Shown here in pieces: positions 24,591 through 33,717 of a stretch of DNA of 64,000 bases. Numbering within the stretch: the stretch's first letter is position 1; each line of letters begins with the position of its first letter. The stretch comes from Aquihabitans sp. G128 (GTDB lineage Bacteria > Actinomycetota > Acidimicrobiia > Acidimicrobiales > Iamiaceae). The position numbers and the translations under genes are program-made. A model generated the notes under the pieces. That model was not told the origin of the DNA and ran no database searches. It saw nothing but the letters and a program-made list of their open reading frames with translations. Where the stretch lies: positions 2,666,001 to 2,730,000 of the forward strand of contig NZ_CP077604.1 in NCBI RefSeq assembly GCF_019048865.1. Direction: 5' to 3'.

Positions 24591-25207
24591 GGGCCGGCCA
24601 CCGGATCGGGCAGGCGGGCGTTGACGACCGCGGTGGCGCGCTCGGCCACCTCGTCGACCGAGCCGTCGCCGTCGACGACCACCCACCGCTCCTGGTCCTC
24701 GGCGGCCTGGTGGAGGAAGCCGGAGGCCACCCGACGGTGGAACTCGTCGCCCGCGGCTTCGAGGCGATCGGGCGCACCGGCGGCGGCCAACCGAGAAGCG
24801 GCCACCTCGGGCTCCACGTGGAGCAGCACCACCAGGTCGGGGACCAGGCCGTCGGTGGCGAAGGCCGAGAGGGCGCCCACGGCGTCGGCGCCGAGCTCGC
24901 GCCCGTAGCCCTGGTAGGCGATCGACGAGCCGACGTAGCGATCGCACACGACGTCGCGGCCCCGGTTGAGGGCGGGGCGGATGCGGGTGGCCACGTGGTG
25001 GGCGCGGTCGGCGGCCATCAGCAGCGCCTCGGCCCGGGGGTCGAGGTGGCCGGTGGCCGGATCGAGGAGGATCGACCGGAGCCGGGCGCCGACCTCGGAG
25101 TCACCGGGCTCGAAGGTGAGCTCGGCACCCCAGCGCCGGGCCAGCAGGGCGGCCTGGGTGGACTTGCCCGACCCCTCGCCCCCCTCGAACACCACGAACC
25201 GACCCAT
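24587..25207 (-). CDS. tmk: Thymidylate kinase
   Basis: Phosphorylates dTMP to dTDP. FVVFEGGEGSGKSTQAALLA is the P-loop (about residues 4-23), CDRYVGSSIAYQGYGRELG is the DRY-type substrate site, and RLEAAGDEFHRRVASGF is the lid region. Length is 206 aa. A TAACGT box 8 nt before the ATG suggests a leaderless start. Translationally coupled to holB. Confidence 0.95.
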   Translation of the reverse strand: MGRFVVFEGGEGSGKSTQAALLARRWGAELTFEPGDSEVGARLRSILLDPATGHLDPRAEALLMAADRAHHVATRIRPALNRGRDVVCDRYVGSSIAYQGYGRELGADAVGALSAFATDGLVPDLVVLLHVEPEVAASRLAAAGAPDRLEAAGDEFHRRVASGFLHQAAEDQERWVVVDGDGSVDEVAERATAVVNARLPDPVAGP

Positions 25208-25215
25208 GGCGACCG

Positions 25216-25221
25216 ACGTTA
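25216..25221 (-). promoter_or_regulatory. Leaderless -10 (TAACGT) for tmk
   Basis: TAACGT on the minus strand, 8 nt before the ATG at 25207. It gives tmk-holB its own promoter downstream of topA. Confidence 0.45.
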
Positions 25222-25268
25222 CCCATCCGCTCGCGGCCGCCGGACCGACGGGACCGAGCGGCCGGCGG

Positions 25269-28068
25269 TCAGAACGGGGCGTCGTCGTCGGGCAGCGCGG
25301 TGGCCTCGGCCACCGCGTCGACGGCCGCCGCCGCCTTCTTGGCCGCCGCGCTCTTCTTGGCCGGGGCCTTCTTCGCCGTCGCCTTCTTGGCGGGGGACTT
25401 CTTGGCCGGCGCCTTCTTGGCGGCTGCCTTCTTCTTCGCCGGCGCCTTCTTCTTGGCCGCCTTCTTCTTCTTGGCGGGACCGGCGTCGCGACGGATCTGC
25501 AGCAGCTCGCTGGCCCGCTCGTCGGTGATGGTCTCGACCTCGTCGCCCTTGCGCAGGGAGGCGTTGGTCTCGCCATCGGTCACGTAGGGCCCGAAGCGGC
25601 CGTCCTTCAGGACCATGGGCTTCTCGGACACGGGGTCGACACCGAGCTCGCGCAGCGGGGCCGCCGCGGTCTGGCCCCGGCGCTGCTTGGGCGTGGCGAG
25701 GATGGCGAGGGCCTTCTCGAGGTCGACCTGGAAGATCTGCTCCTCGGTCTCGAGCGAGCGGGTCTCGGACTTGGTGGCCCCCCTTGTCGTCGATGAAGTC
25801 CTTCTTCAGGTACGGCCCGTAGCGGCCGTTCATGGCCAGGATCTCGTTGCCGTCGGACGGGTCGGTGCCGACCACCCGAGGCAGCGACAGGAGCTGGAGG
25901 GCGTCCTCGAGCGTGATGCGCTCGACGGTCATGGTCTTGAACAGCGACGCCGTCTTCGGCTTGTCCTCGGGCTTGATCTTGCCCTTGCCCTCGGGCATCT
26001 CGCCGACCTGCACGTAGGGCCCGAACCGGCCGGCCTTGGCCAGCACGTCCAGCCCGCTCTCGGGGTCGGTGCCCAGCACGCGGTCGCCGTTGCCGGCCGC
26101 CAGGAGCTCGATGGCCTTGAACACGTCGAGCTCGTCGGGGGCCAGGTCGTCGGGGATCGACGCGGAGTCGTCGCCCTTCTTGAGGTACGGGCCGAACTTG
26201 CCCGGCTTCACCAGGATCTCTTCGCCGTCGGGCGTGACGAACCGGCCCACCACGTTGATCTCGGCGGGGTCGATGTCCTCCTTGCCCTGCTCCACCAGGA
26301 GCTTGAGCCCCGGGGCACCGGGCGAGACGTCGGCCAGCTCGGCGGGCTGCTCGCCGGCCTCGTCGCCGAACCAGAACTGGTTCAGCCACGGCTCGCGGTC
26401 GAGCGTGCCGCCGGCGATGCCGTCGAGCTCGTCCTCCATGCGGGCCGTGAAGGCGTAGTCGACGAGGTCGCCGAAGTGCTGCTCGAGCAGGTTGATCACC
26501 GCGAAGGCCGTCCAGGTGGGGACGAGGGCCGAGCCCTTCTTCCACACGTAGCCGCGGTCCTGGATGGTCTGCATGATCGAGGCGTAGGTGGAGGGCCGGC
26601 CGATGCCGAGCTCCTCCAGGCGCTTCACCAGCGAGGCCTCGGTGTAGCGGGCGGGCGGCGAGGTGGTGTGGCCCTTGGCCTCGAGCTCGGGCGACGGCAG
26701 GTCCTGGCCGACGGTGAGCACCGGCAGCAGCGTCTCGCGGTCGTCGAGGGCGGCATCGGGGTCGTCGGTGCCCTCGACGTAGGCCCGCAGGTAGCCCGGG
26801 AAGGTGATGGAGCGGCCCGAGGCGCCGAACTCGGCGTCGCGGCCGTCGGCGGCAGTGGCCCCGATGCGCACCGAGACCGACTGGCCCCGGGCGTCGACCA
26901 TCTGCGAGGCGACGGTGCGCTTCCAGATCAGCTCGTAGAGCCGCAGCGCGTCGGCGCGCAGCTCGCCGGCCAGCTGCTCCGGCGTGCGGAACGACTCGCC
27001 GGCCGGGCGGATGGCCTCGTGGGCCTCCTGGGCGTTCTTGACCTTGCGGTCGTAGGTGCGGGGCGCGGCCGGCACGTACTCCGGGCCGTAGAGCTCACGC
27101 ACCTGGGTGCGCGCGGCGTTGAGCGCCGTCTCCGACAGCGTGGTGCTGTCGGTCCGCATGTAGGTGATGTAGCCGTTCTGGTAGAGGTCCTGGGCCACCC
27201 GCATGACCTGGGCCGAGGTCATGCGCAGCTTGCGACCGCCCTCCTGCTGGAGGGTGGAGGTCATGAACGGCGGCTTGGGCCGCGAGGTGAACGGCTTCTC
27301 CTCGACGCTGCGCACCGCGAAGCTCGACGACCCGAGCGCCGAGGCCAGGCCCCGGGCGGTGGGCTCGTCGACCACGGTGACGTCGCGGACCAGGTTGCCG
27401 GCGTCGTCGAAGTCGCGGCCGCTGGCCACCCGCTTGCCGTCGAGCTGCACCAGGGTGGCACCGAAGGCGGGGTCGGTGGCGAAGGTGGCGCCGAGGTCCC
27501 AGTAGTCGGCGGGGTTGAAGGCGATGCGCTCGCGCTCGCGCTCCACCACCAGCCGCACCGCCGGGCTCTGCACCCGGCCGGCGGACAGGCCGGCGTTGAC
27601 CTTGCGCCACAGGACCTCGGACACCGGGTAGCCGAAGAGCCGGTCGACGATGCGCCGGGTCTCCTGGGCGTCGACCAGGCCCTCGTCGATGTCGCGCCAG
27701 TTGTCGACCGCGTGCTCGATGGCCGAGCGGGTGATCTCGTGGAACACCATGCGCTTGACCGGGACCTTGGGCTGCAGGACCTGCAGGAGGTGCCAGGAGA
27801 TGGCCTCCCCTTCGCGATCCTCATCCGTCGCGAGGTACAGCTCGTCGGCGTCCTTCAGCAGCGCCTTCAACCGCTTGATGACGTCCTTCTTCGGCGCGTG
27901 CACCTCGTAGGTGGGCGTGAAGTGGTGGTCGACGTCGATGCTCAGGCCCTTGGAGGGCAGGTCGCGGATGTGGCCCACCGACGATTCGACGTGGTAGTCG
28001 TCGCCGAGGAAGCCCGCGATGGTGCGGGCTTTGGCCGGGCTCTCGACGATCACCAGTGGCTTGGGCAC
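25269..28068 (-). CDS. topA: DNA topoisomerase I (frame broken)
   Basis: Relaxes negative supercoils, about 932 aa. Toprim: [18 protein letters not shown] and [17 protein letters not shown]. Core: [20 protein letters not shown], and the catalytic Tyr in [16 protein letters not shown]. The C-terminus lacks Cys zinc fingers and instead has several TopoC repeats ([40 protein letters not shown]). The tail is a long Lys/Ala/Pro histone-H1-like segment ending in an acidic tip, as in actinobacterial TopA. The frame shifts in the six-base homopolymer near 25781-25786; dropping one base restores it. Likely start is GTG 28068 ([14 protein letters not shown]); ATG 28092 is possible. Confidence 0.95.
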
Positions 28069-28072
28069 GCGC

Positions 28073-28105
28073 AGTAGAGAAAGCCATCGCAACGCCCCCT
28101 GTCAA
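28073..28105 (-). promoter_or_regulatory. Possible topA promoter
   Basis: A perfect TTGACA (28100-28105, minus strand) lies upstream of topA. A TCTACT hexamer (28073-28078) is 21 bp downstream and 4 nt before the GTG. The spacing is longer than optimal, so the -10 assignment is tentative. Confidence 0.35.
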
Positions 28106-28209
28106 CACGTCCCCCCACGGGCCACCACCGTGGGTGACTCGCAGGAGGCCGTGGCGCGCTGCAGAATGCGCACGGACCGATCGGGTTCCACGAGCACGGG
28201 AGCGGGCGA

Positions 28210-29391
28210 ATGCGGGCAGGGAAGAAGCAGATCGTGGCAGCGCTGTGCGCCGTCGTGGCGCTGGCGGTCGGCGCCGCGGCGCCGGGGGCCGCCTCGTCGG
28301 CGGCGCCCACCGGGACCAAGGGCCCCTACGGCGACGGCCAGATCCGCTTCACCAACGCCGACGGCACCGTCACCGCCGGTCCCGGCTTCACGCTGCCGGG
28401 GGCCCAGGTGCTCACCGGCGACTTCGTGGGCAGCGACTTCGACGACATCTTCTTCTACACACCCGGCGCCGGCGGCGACCTCATCTCCCGCTCGAACGGC
28501 GACGGCACCTTCAGCTCGATGGCCGTCTCGGTCTCGGGCACCTACACGCCCCTCGTCGGGTCCTTCGCGGACAACGACGGCAAGGACGACATCCTCTGGT
28601 ACGCCCCGGGGACCGCTGCCGACTCGCTCTGGGACTTCAACGAGGACGGCACCATCACCACCACGTCGCTGACGATCAACGGCACCTACACGCCGCTGGT
28701 GGGCGACTTCTCCGACGACGTGGCCCAGGACGTCGTCTGGTACAGCCCCGGCACCGGCACCGCCTCGTGGTGGAAGGTCACCAGCTCCGGCGACGACTTC
28801 CTCTACAAGGCCATCCCACTGTCGGTCCCCAAGGACGCCCGCACCGCGGTGGCCTTCTTCGCCGGCCAGGCCTCGCCGTCGTTCGACGGCATCAGCGACA
28901 TCCTCTTCTACGGGCCCGGCGCCGCCGCCGACTCGCTGTGGGACTTCAACGACGACGAGTCGATCACCAAGAGCCCCCTCACCATCGACGGCGACTACAC
29001 CCTCGTGCCCGGCGACTTCAGCCACGACGGCTACAACGACGTCATCCTCTACACGCCGGGCACCGGCGCCGACCGCCTGTGGAACTTCACCGGGGCCGGC
29101 GGGGCGCACACGTCCACGGCGCTCACCATCGACGGCCGCTTCACGCCCGTGACGTGCCGGTGCATCGGCCAGAGCCCGCAGGAGACCGACATCGCCTGGT
29201 TCGGCGCCGGCTCCAGCCCCGACCGGCTGTGGGACTTCAACTACGGCACGGCCTACACGTCCCGACCGCTGACCCTCACCGGCTCGCGCCGACCGGCCGT
29301 CGGCTCCTTCAAGGGCGCCGTGGCGCCGGTGGCCGGCGACGGCACCCACTACGAGGCCGGCGACGACTTCGTGGACGTGGGCGTCAGCTGA
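28210..29391 (+). CDS. Secreted FG-GAP/VCBS-like repeat protein
   Basis: A 393-aa exported protein with an N-terminal signal peptide (MRAGKKQIVAALCAVVALAV..., cleavage likely after GAASSA). The mature part is a run of about seven repeats of about 45 residues of the form GDF-(S/D)-D-D-GY-D-DI-(L/V)-xYxPG-x-(A/G)xDxLWDFN-x-DG, the FG-GAP/VCBS beta-propeller pattern with calcium-type Asp clusters. No anchor or catalytic domain. Likely an extracellular ligand-binding propeller. The last 8 bp overlap the convergent copper chaperone gene. Confidence 0.8.
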   Translation: MRAGKKQIVAALCAVVALAVGAAAPGAASSAAPTGTKGPYGDGQIRFTNADGTVTAGPGFTLPGAQVLTGDFVGSDFDDIFFYTPGAGGDLISRSNGDGTFSSMAVSVSGTYTPLVGSFADNDGKDDILWYAPGTAADSLWDFNEDGTITTTSLTINGTYTPLVGDFSDDVAQDVVWYSPGTGTASWWKVTSSGDDFLYKAIPLSVPKDARTAVAFFAGQASPSFDGISDILFYGPGAAADSLWDFNDDESITKSPLTIDGDYTLVPGDFSHDGYNDVILYTPGTGADRLWNFTGAGGAHTSTALTIDGRFTPVTCRCIGQSPQETDIAWFGAGSSPDRLWDFNYGTAYTSRPLTLTGSRRPAVGSFKGAVAPVAGDGTHYEAGDDFVDVGVS

Positions 29392-29608
29392 CGAGCGGCG
29401 GGTCGGCGAGGTCGAAGCCGGCCTCGTCGACCGCCTCGCGCACGGCGTCGAGCTCGAGCGGCGCGGCGCTCGTCACCGTGGCGGTGCCCGCGCCGAGGTC
29501 GACGTCGACCTGGGCCACGCCATCGAGCTTGCCGACCTCGGCGGTGACGGAGTCGATGCAGTGCTGGCAGGACATGCCGGAGACGGCGTAGGTGGCGACG
29601 GTCGACAT
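29384..29608 (-). CDS. Heavy-metal-associated (CopZ-like) copper chaperone
   Basis: A 74-aa HMA domain (beta-alpha-beta-beta-alpha-beta) with the Cu(I) site GMSCQHC (residues 11-17). It probably carries cytosolic copper to an efflux ATPase, but no copA or csoR is in the window. It has a CsoR-like operator upstream, so it is likely copper-inducible. GAGGAGC-type SD just before the ATG. Confidence 0.9.
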   Translation of the reverse strand: MSTVATYAVSGMSCQHCIDSVTAEVGKLDGVAQVDVDLGAGTATVTSAAPLELDAVREAVDEAGFDLADPPLVS

Positions 29609-29643
29609 GGCGAGCTCCTCGGCGTGGCGGACCGGGCCAGGCT

Positions 29644-29660
29644 ATACCCCCAGGGGGCAT
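29644..29660 (-). promoter_or_regulatory. CsoR-like operator upstream of the copper chaperone
   Basis: The 17-bp near-palindrome ATACCCCC-A-GGGGGCAT has half-sites matching at 7 of 8 bases. It resembles the TACCCC..GGGGTA operators of copper-sensing CsoR repressors and lies 35-51 bp before the chaperone ATG, overlapping the likely promoter. The match rests on remembered consensus; the repressor gene is not in this window. Confidence 0.65.
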
Positions 29661-29704
29661 GTCCCAACGGGGCGCCGAGCCCCGGTGGACCGGAGCCCGA
29701 CCGC

Positions 29705-29710
29705 TAGGGT
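29705..29710 (+). promoter_or_regulatory. -10 box (TAGGGT) for the fluoride riboswitch transcript
   Basis: TAGGGT lies 7 bp before the predicted riboswitch start, placing transcription initiation at about 29717. Confidence 0.5.
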
Positions 29711-29716
29711 CGGGCC

Positions 29717-29768
29717 ACGGCGATGGGGCTCGCCGCAACCGCCCACCCCCGGGCTGACGGTCCCTACC
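29717..29768 (+). ncRNA. Fluoride riboswitch (crcB motif)
   Basis: Stem 1 GGCGA/TCGCC (29719-29723, 29730-29734) closes a loop TGGGGC. Stem 2 is GCCC/GGGC (29741-29744, 29751-29754). A pseudoknot pairs loop GGGGC (29725-29729) with GTCCC (29760-29764). The conserved CAAC, GGGCTGACGG and CTACC elements are all in place and collinear with the known crcB motif. It lies upstream of a CLC-F fluoride exporter, the family's classic target. Confidence 0.9.
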
Positions 29769-29798
29769 AGGTCGATGTCACCGTCGAGACCGAGGTAG
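29764..29798 (+). promoter_or_regulatory. Riboswitch expression platform sequestering the RBS
   Basis: CTACC-A-GGTC (29764-29773) can pair with GACC-GA-GGTAG (29788-29798). The second arm contains the GAGG ribosome site 5 nt before the ATG at 29803. The first arm is also the 3' end of the aptamer. Fluoride binding should hold CTACC in the aptamer and free the ribosome site, so control is probably translational. Confidence 0.7.
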
Positions 29799-29802
29799 CG
29801 CC

Positions 29803-31182
29803 ATGTCCCCGAACACCCCCGAGCCCACCGCCGCAGCACCCCGCACGCTCGAGTCGCTCCGGGCCCTGCCCCGCTGGGCGGCGCTCGGCGCCGCGTCCGG
29901 CGTGCTGGCCGGCCTGGCCTGCTGGGCGTTCCTCACGGGCCTCGACGCAGCCACCGACCTCCGCCTCGACCACCCGGCGCTGCTCTACCTGCTCCCGGTC
30001 GCCGGGCTGGCCATCGGCTGGGCGTACCAGCGCTTCGGGGGCCGGGCGGCCGAGGGCAACGCCCTGCTCCTCGACCAGGTCCACCAGCCGACCGCGTGGG
30101 TCCCCCGCCGCATGGCCCCGATGGTCGCCGTCGGCACGGTCGCTTCGCACCTGTTCGGGGCCTCGGTCGGGCGCGAGGGCACCGCGCTGCAGATGTCGGG
30201 CTCGCTCACCGACGCCCTGGCCCGCCAGCTCGGCTTGCGCCACGAGGACCGCCGGGTGCTGTTGACCGCCGCCATCGGTGGCGGCTTCGGTGCCGTGTTC
30301 GGCGTCCCGCTGGCCGGCCTCGCCTTCGGCCTCGAGGTCCAGCGCGTCACGTGGCACCGCCCCTCCGGCGAGCGACGGTCGCGGCCGCTGCTCTTCGCCG
30401 GCTTCCGCGACCCAGCAGCCCTCCATCGCGTGCTCGCCACCGGCGCAGCGGCGCTGGTCGGCGATCGGGTGGTCCGAGCGCTCGGCCACCACCACCCCCG
30501 CCGACCCCAGCTGCACGTCGGCATCGACGCCGCGCTGCTCGGCCGCGCCGCCCTCGCCGGGGTGGCGTTCGGCCTGGCGGCGGTGGCGTTCGTGGCGGCC
30601 ACCGACCTCGTCCGCGCCGGCGCCCGACAGCTGCCCTGGCCGCCGTTGCGCCCCGCCGTGGGCGGCGCCCTCGTCGTCGGTGCCGTCGCGCTCGTGGGCC
30701 GGAGCTACCTGGGGCTGTCGCTGCCGCTCATCGACCACGCCCTCGCCGGCGACCCGGTCGGCTGGAAGGTGCCCCTGCTCAAGCTGGCGTTCACCGCGCT
30801 CTGCCTCGGCTCGGGCTTCATCGGCGGCGAGGTGACGCCGCTGTTCGTCATCGGCACCACCCTCGGCGGCGCCCTGGCGCCGACCCTGGGCCTGCCCCCG
30901 GCGGCGGGCGCCGCCATCGGCTTCGTGGCCGTGTTCGGCGGGGCCACCAACACCCCGGTCGCGTGCACGGTGATGGCGTTCGAGCTCTTCGGCCGCGGGG
31001 CCGTGGCGCCCGCCGGGGTGGCCTGCGCGGTGGCCTACCTGTGCTCGGGGGACCGGGGCATCTACCCCACCCAGCTGCGGCCCGACGGCTGGCCGGTCAG
31101 TGCCCGTCGGGCCGGCGAGCGGTTCCGGGGTCGAGGAGCCGGCCGGGCTCGGTCGGGCCCTGGCAGCCCATCTCCGCGGTGA
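29803..31182 (+). CDS. Fluoride exporter, CLC-F family
   Basis: A 459-aa CLC-type transporter, predicted to be a fluoride/proton antiporter. It has the CLC-F signatures rather than the chloride ones: EGNALLLDQVHQP (about residues 83-95) in place of GSGIP, the gating Glu in GREGTALQM (122-130), GFIGGEVTPLFVIGTTLGG, and ATNTPVACTVMAFELFG. About ten hydrophobic helices. It is preceded by a fluoride riboswitch, which strongly supports the substrate. The Arg/Gly/Ser-rich C-terminal tail overlaps convergently with the next gene for 86 bp and may be non-essential. Confidence 0.92.
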   Translation: MSPNTPEPTAAAPRTLESLRALPRWAALGAASGVLAGLACWAFLTGLDAATDLRLDHPALLYLLPVAGLAIGWAYQRFGGRAAEGNALLLDQVHQPTAWVPRRMAPMVAVGTVASHLFGASVGREGTALQMSGSLTDALARQLGLRHEDRRVLLTAAIGGGFGAVFGVPLAGLAFGLEVQRVTWHRPSGERRSRPLLFAGFRDPAALHRVLATGAAALVGDRVVRALGHHHPRRPQLHVGIDAALLGRAALAGVAFGLAAVAFVAATDLVRAGARQLPWPPLRPAVGGALVVGAVALVGRSYLGLSLPLIDHALAGDPVGWKVPLLKLAFTALCLGSGFIGGEVTPLFVIGTTLGGALAPTLGLPPAAGAAIGFVAVFGGATNTPVACTVMAFELFGRGAVAPAGVACAVAYLCSGDRGIYPTQLRPDGWPVSARRAGERFRGRGAGRARSGPGSPSPR

Positions 31183-31951
31183 ACGCCGGCCAGGCCACGG
31201 GGTCGTGGCCGGGGATCACCCGGTAGCCCTTCTCGGCGGCGATGGCCTTGAGCCGGCGGATCGACTCGACCGCCTCGGCCACGTCGCCGGTGGCCACCGA
31301 GCCCGGGGCCAGCTCGCCGTCGAGGTTCTCCTGGAGGTCGGCGGCGTCGAAGGCGAACACGAACCCGCCGCCGTCGGCCAGGTCCACCACGAAGCTCTGG
31401 TGGCCGACCGTGTGGCCGTAGGTGGCCACCGCGGTGATGCCGGGCGCCAGCTCCACGTCGCCGTCGCCCAACCGCCAGTCGATCCGGTGGTCGTCGAAGT
31501 CCACCCGGCACAGGGCCTGCGGCTCGGGCGCCCGCTGGGCCAGGGCGTGGTCGAGCTCGCGCTGCTGGCAGTGGATCGGCGCGTGCTCGGCGAACCAGCG
31601 GATGCCGCCGGCGTGGTCGTAGTGCAGGTGGCTCACCGCGACCTCGACCACGTCCGCCGGGTCCACGCCGACGTGCTCGAAGGCCCGCTCGATGGTGTCG
31701 CCCACGGTGCCCACCAGCTCGTCCTCGATCCCCATGTGGACCATGCGCCGCCGCAGCTGCTCGTCGAGCAGGATCGGCGTGTTGAACCCGGTGTCGAGCA
31801 GGAACCAGCCGCCATCGACCTCGAGCAGGATCCCCGGCACCGGCTCGCGCAGCCGCACCGACTCCGGCGCCCCGTGCACCGAGATGCTCTTGGGGATGTG
31901 CTCCCACCCGAAGGTCAGGGGGACGATGCGTCGGACGCCTGGTCGAGCCAC
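31097..31951 (-). CDS. MBL-fold hydrolase, AHL-lactonase-like
   Basis: A 284-aa metallo-beta-lactamase-fold hydrolase. The dinuclear zinc ligands are VSHLHYDHAGG (HxHxDH), TYGHTVGHQS, FAFDAADL and the final VIPGHDP. The arrangement resembles the N-acyl-homoserine lactonase branch, but lactonase activity is only a family-level guess. It starts at GTG 31951, with TAGGTT 7 nt before it and no SD (leaderless). Longer upstream readings would overlap the divergent gene. Confidence 0.8.
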   Translation of the reverse strand: MARPGVRRIVPLTFGWEHIPKSISVHGAPESVRLREPVPGILLEVDGGWFLLDTGFNTPILLDEQLRRRMVHMGIEDELVGTVGDTIERAFEHVGVDPADVVEVAVSHLHYDHAGGIRWFAEHAPIHCQQRELDHALAQRAPEPQALCRVDFDDHRIDWRLGDGDVELAPGITAVATYGHTVGHQSFVVDLADGGGFVFAFDAADLQENLDGELAPGSVATGDVAEAVESIRRLKAIAAEKGYRVIPGHDPVAWPAFTAEMGCQGPTEPGRLLDPGTARRPDGH

Positions 31952-31958
31952 GGCGGCG

Positions 31959-31964
31959 AACCTA
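31959..31964 (-). promoter_or_regulatory. Leaderless -10 (TAGGTT) for MBL hydrolase
   Basis: TAGGTT on the minus strand ends 7 nt before the GTG at 31951. Confidence 0.5.
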
Positions 31965-32051
31965 CCGGTGCCCCGTGTCGGCCCGGAGGCCGGTCGGTGA
32001 CGGGCGCGTTGCCGGTGACCGCGATCGCCGGCTGCGGGTAGGGCCGGGCCC

Positions 32052-32486
32052 ATGGCCAAGTACCGCATGCGCGTCCGCACCGACCAGAGCCCCGACGAGG
32101 CGTTCGACTACCTGGCGGACCTGCGCAACTTCCCCGAGTGGGACCCGGGCACGAAGTCGGCGAAGCAGGTCCGGGGCGACGGGCCGGGCGAGGGCGCCAG
32201 CTACGAGCTCGACGCCTCCGGACAGACCTTCACCTACACCGTCAAGGCGTACGACCGGGTGGGGCGACGGGTGCAGGCCGAGGCGCCCAAGAGCTGGGTC
32301 ACCTCGCAGGACACCATCACCGTCGTCCCCGAGGGCACCGGCAGCGTGGTCACCTACGAGGCGATCCTCACGCTCACCGGTCCGCTCAAGCTGGGCGACC
32401 CGATCCTGCAGGTGCTGTTCAACCGCATCGGGTCGAAGGCCGCCGACGGGCTCACCGAGCAGCTCGCCGGCACCCGCCTCGAGTAG
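32052..32486 (+). CDS. SRPBCC (START/Bet v1-like) family protein
   Basis: A 144-aa helix-grip protein with a hydrophobic ligand pocket: MAKYRMRVRTDQSPDEAFDYLADLRNFPEWDPG is the classic polyketide-cyclase/START beginning, and the C-terminal helix IGSKAADGLTEQLA closes the fold. Ligand unknown. A weak TAGGGC hexamer lies 7 nt before the ATG. Its stop is 1 bp from the desaturase stop (convergent). Confidence 0.82.
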   Translation: MAKYRMRVRTDQSPDEAFDYLADLRNFPEWDPGTKSAKQVRGDGPGEGASYELDASGQTFTYTVKAYDRVGRRVQAEAPKSWVTSQDTITVVPEGTGSVVTYEAILTLTGPLKLGDPILQVLFNRIGSKAADGLTEQLAGTRLE

Positions 32487-32487
32487 G

Positions 32488-33660
32488 TCAGGCCACGGCC
32501 CGCAGCTTCGGCGTGGGCACGGTGCCCACCGAACCGGGCCGGGGCACCTCGACCACCGGCTGGACCGCCGGCTCCACCGCAGGGCGGCCGGTGGGCGACC
32601 CGCTCCACGGCAGGGCCAGCTTGCAGATCTTGGCCACCACGGAGCCGAACTGCTGGGCGAGGCCGCCGGAGTTGTAGGGCAGGCCGTAGCGCTCGCAGAT
32701 CTCCTGGACCTCGACGGCCATCTCCGGGTACCGGTGGGCGGGGATGTCGGGGAAGAGGTGGTGCTCGATCTGGTGGCTCAGGTTGCCGGTCATGACGTGG
32801 AACAGCTTCGAGCCGGTGATGTTGGCCGAGCCCAGGAGCTGGCGGAGGTACCAGCCGCCGCGGCTCTCCTCGTCGGCCTCTTCCTGGGTGAACGTGGCCA
32901 CGCCGTCGGGGAAGTGGCCGCAGAAGATGATGGTGAAGGTCCACAGGTTGCGGGCCAGGTTGGCGGTCATGTTGCCCATGAAGGTGAGCGGCGCCGACGG
33001 GCCGGTCAGCAGCGGGAACAGCACGTAGTCCTTGAGGGTCTGGCTGCCCAGCTTCTTGCCCATCTCCGGCAGCAGCTCGGCGGTCTCGGACCAGTCCTTC
33101 TTGCCCGCCACGACCTGGTCGAGCTCGAGGTCGTGGGCCATCACGCCGTACTGGAAGAAGGTGGCGAGGAGGAAGGCGTAGACCGGGTTGCCCAGGTCGC
33201 TCGCCTTCCACTTCTGCTCCTCCGTCATCCGCAGGATGCCGTAGCCGATGTCGCGGTCCTTGCCTCGGATGTTGGTGAAGGTGTGGTGCTGGAAGTTGTG
33301 GCTGTGGCGCCACTGGTCGGCCGGGCAGGCGGTGTCCCACTCGAAGGTGTTGCCGTCGAAGGCCGGGTCCTGGAGGAAGTCGTACTGGCCGTGCATCACG
33401 TTGTGGCCGATCTCCATGTTGTCGAGGATCTTCGACAGGGAGAGGGCGGTGACGCCGCCGACCCAGGCCGGCGGCAGGAAGCCGGCGAACAGCAGGGCGC
33501 GGCCGGCGAACTCCAAGCCGCGCTGGGCCCGGACGACCTTCTCCAGGTACTCGCGGTCGCGCTCGCCGAGGTCGGCGACGGTGCGGCGGCGGAGGTCGTC
33601 GAGCTCGGCGCCGAAGGCGTCGATCTGCTCGGTGGTGAGGTGGGTGACGGGGCTGGGCAC
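32488..33660 (-). CDS. Membrane fatty acid desaturase (DesA3-like)
   Basis: A 390-aa di-iron acyl desaturase that introduces a double bond, probably delta-9, into fatty acyl chains. The three His boxes are intact: HNVMH (86-90), HSHNFQHH (119-126) and HQIEHH near residue 280. Two hydrophobic hairpins flank them. The gene order reductase-desaturase, next to a TetR, resembles the mycobacterial Rv3230c/desA3 pair and the Pseudomonas desC-desB pair. Electrons should come from the reductase gene 57 bp upstream. Confidence 0.92.
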   Translation of the reverse strand: MPSPVTHLTTEQIDAFGAELDDLRRRTVADLGERDREYLEKVVRAQRGLEFAGRALLFAGFLPPAWVGGVTALSLSKILDNMEIGHNVMHGQYDFLQDPAFDGNTFEWDTACPADQWRHSHNFQHHTFTNIRGKDRDIGYGILRMTEEQKWKASDLGNPVYAFLLATFFQYGVMAHDLELDQVVAGKKDWSETAELLPEMGKKLGSQTLKDYVLFPLLTGPSAPLTFMGNMTANLARNLWTFTIIFCGHFPDGVATFTQEEADEESRGGWYLRQLLGSANITGSKLFHVMTGNLSHQIEHHLFPDIPAHRYPEMAVEVQEICERYGLPYNSGGLAQQFGSVVAKICKLALPWSGSPTGRPAVEPAVQPVVEVPRPGSVGTVPTPKLRAVA

Positions 33661-33717
33661 GGGTTCGGGCTCCTCGTTCGGGGCGATCAGGGGGGCGGGT
33701 CGTGGCGGGCGGCGTCG

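Noticed and set aside
25300-25587. A plus-strand Ala/Phe/Leu-rich frame that looks like a membrane protein
   Set aside because: It is the antisense of the Lys/Ala-rich TopA tail; the apparent hydrophobicity is a coding-strand artefact.
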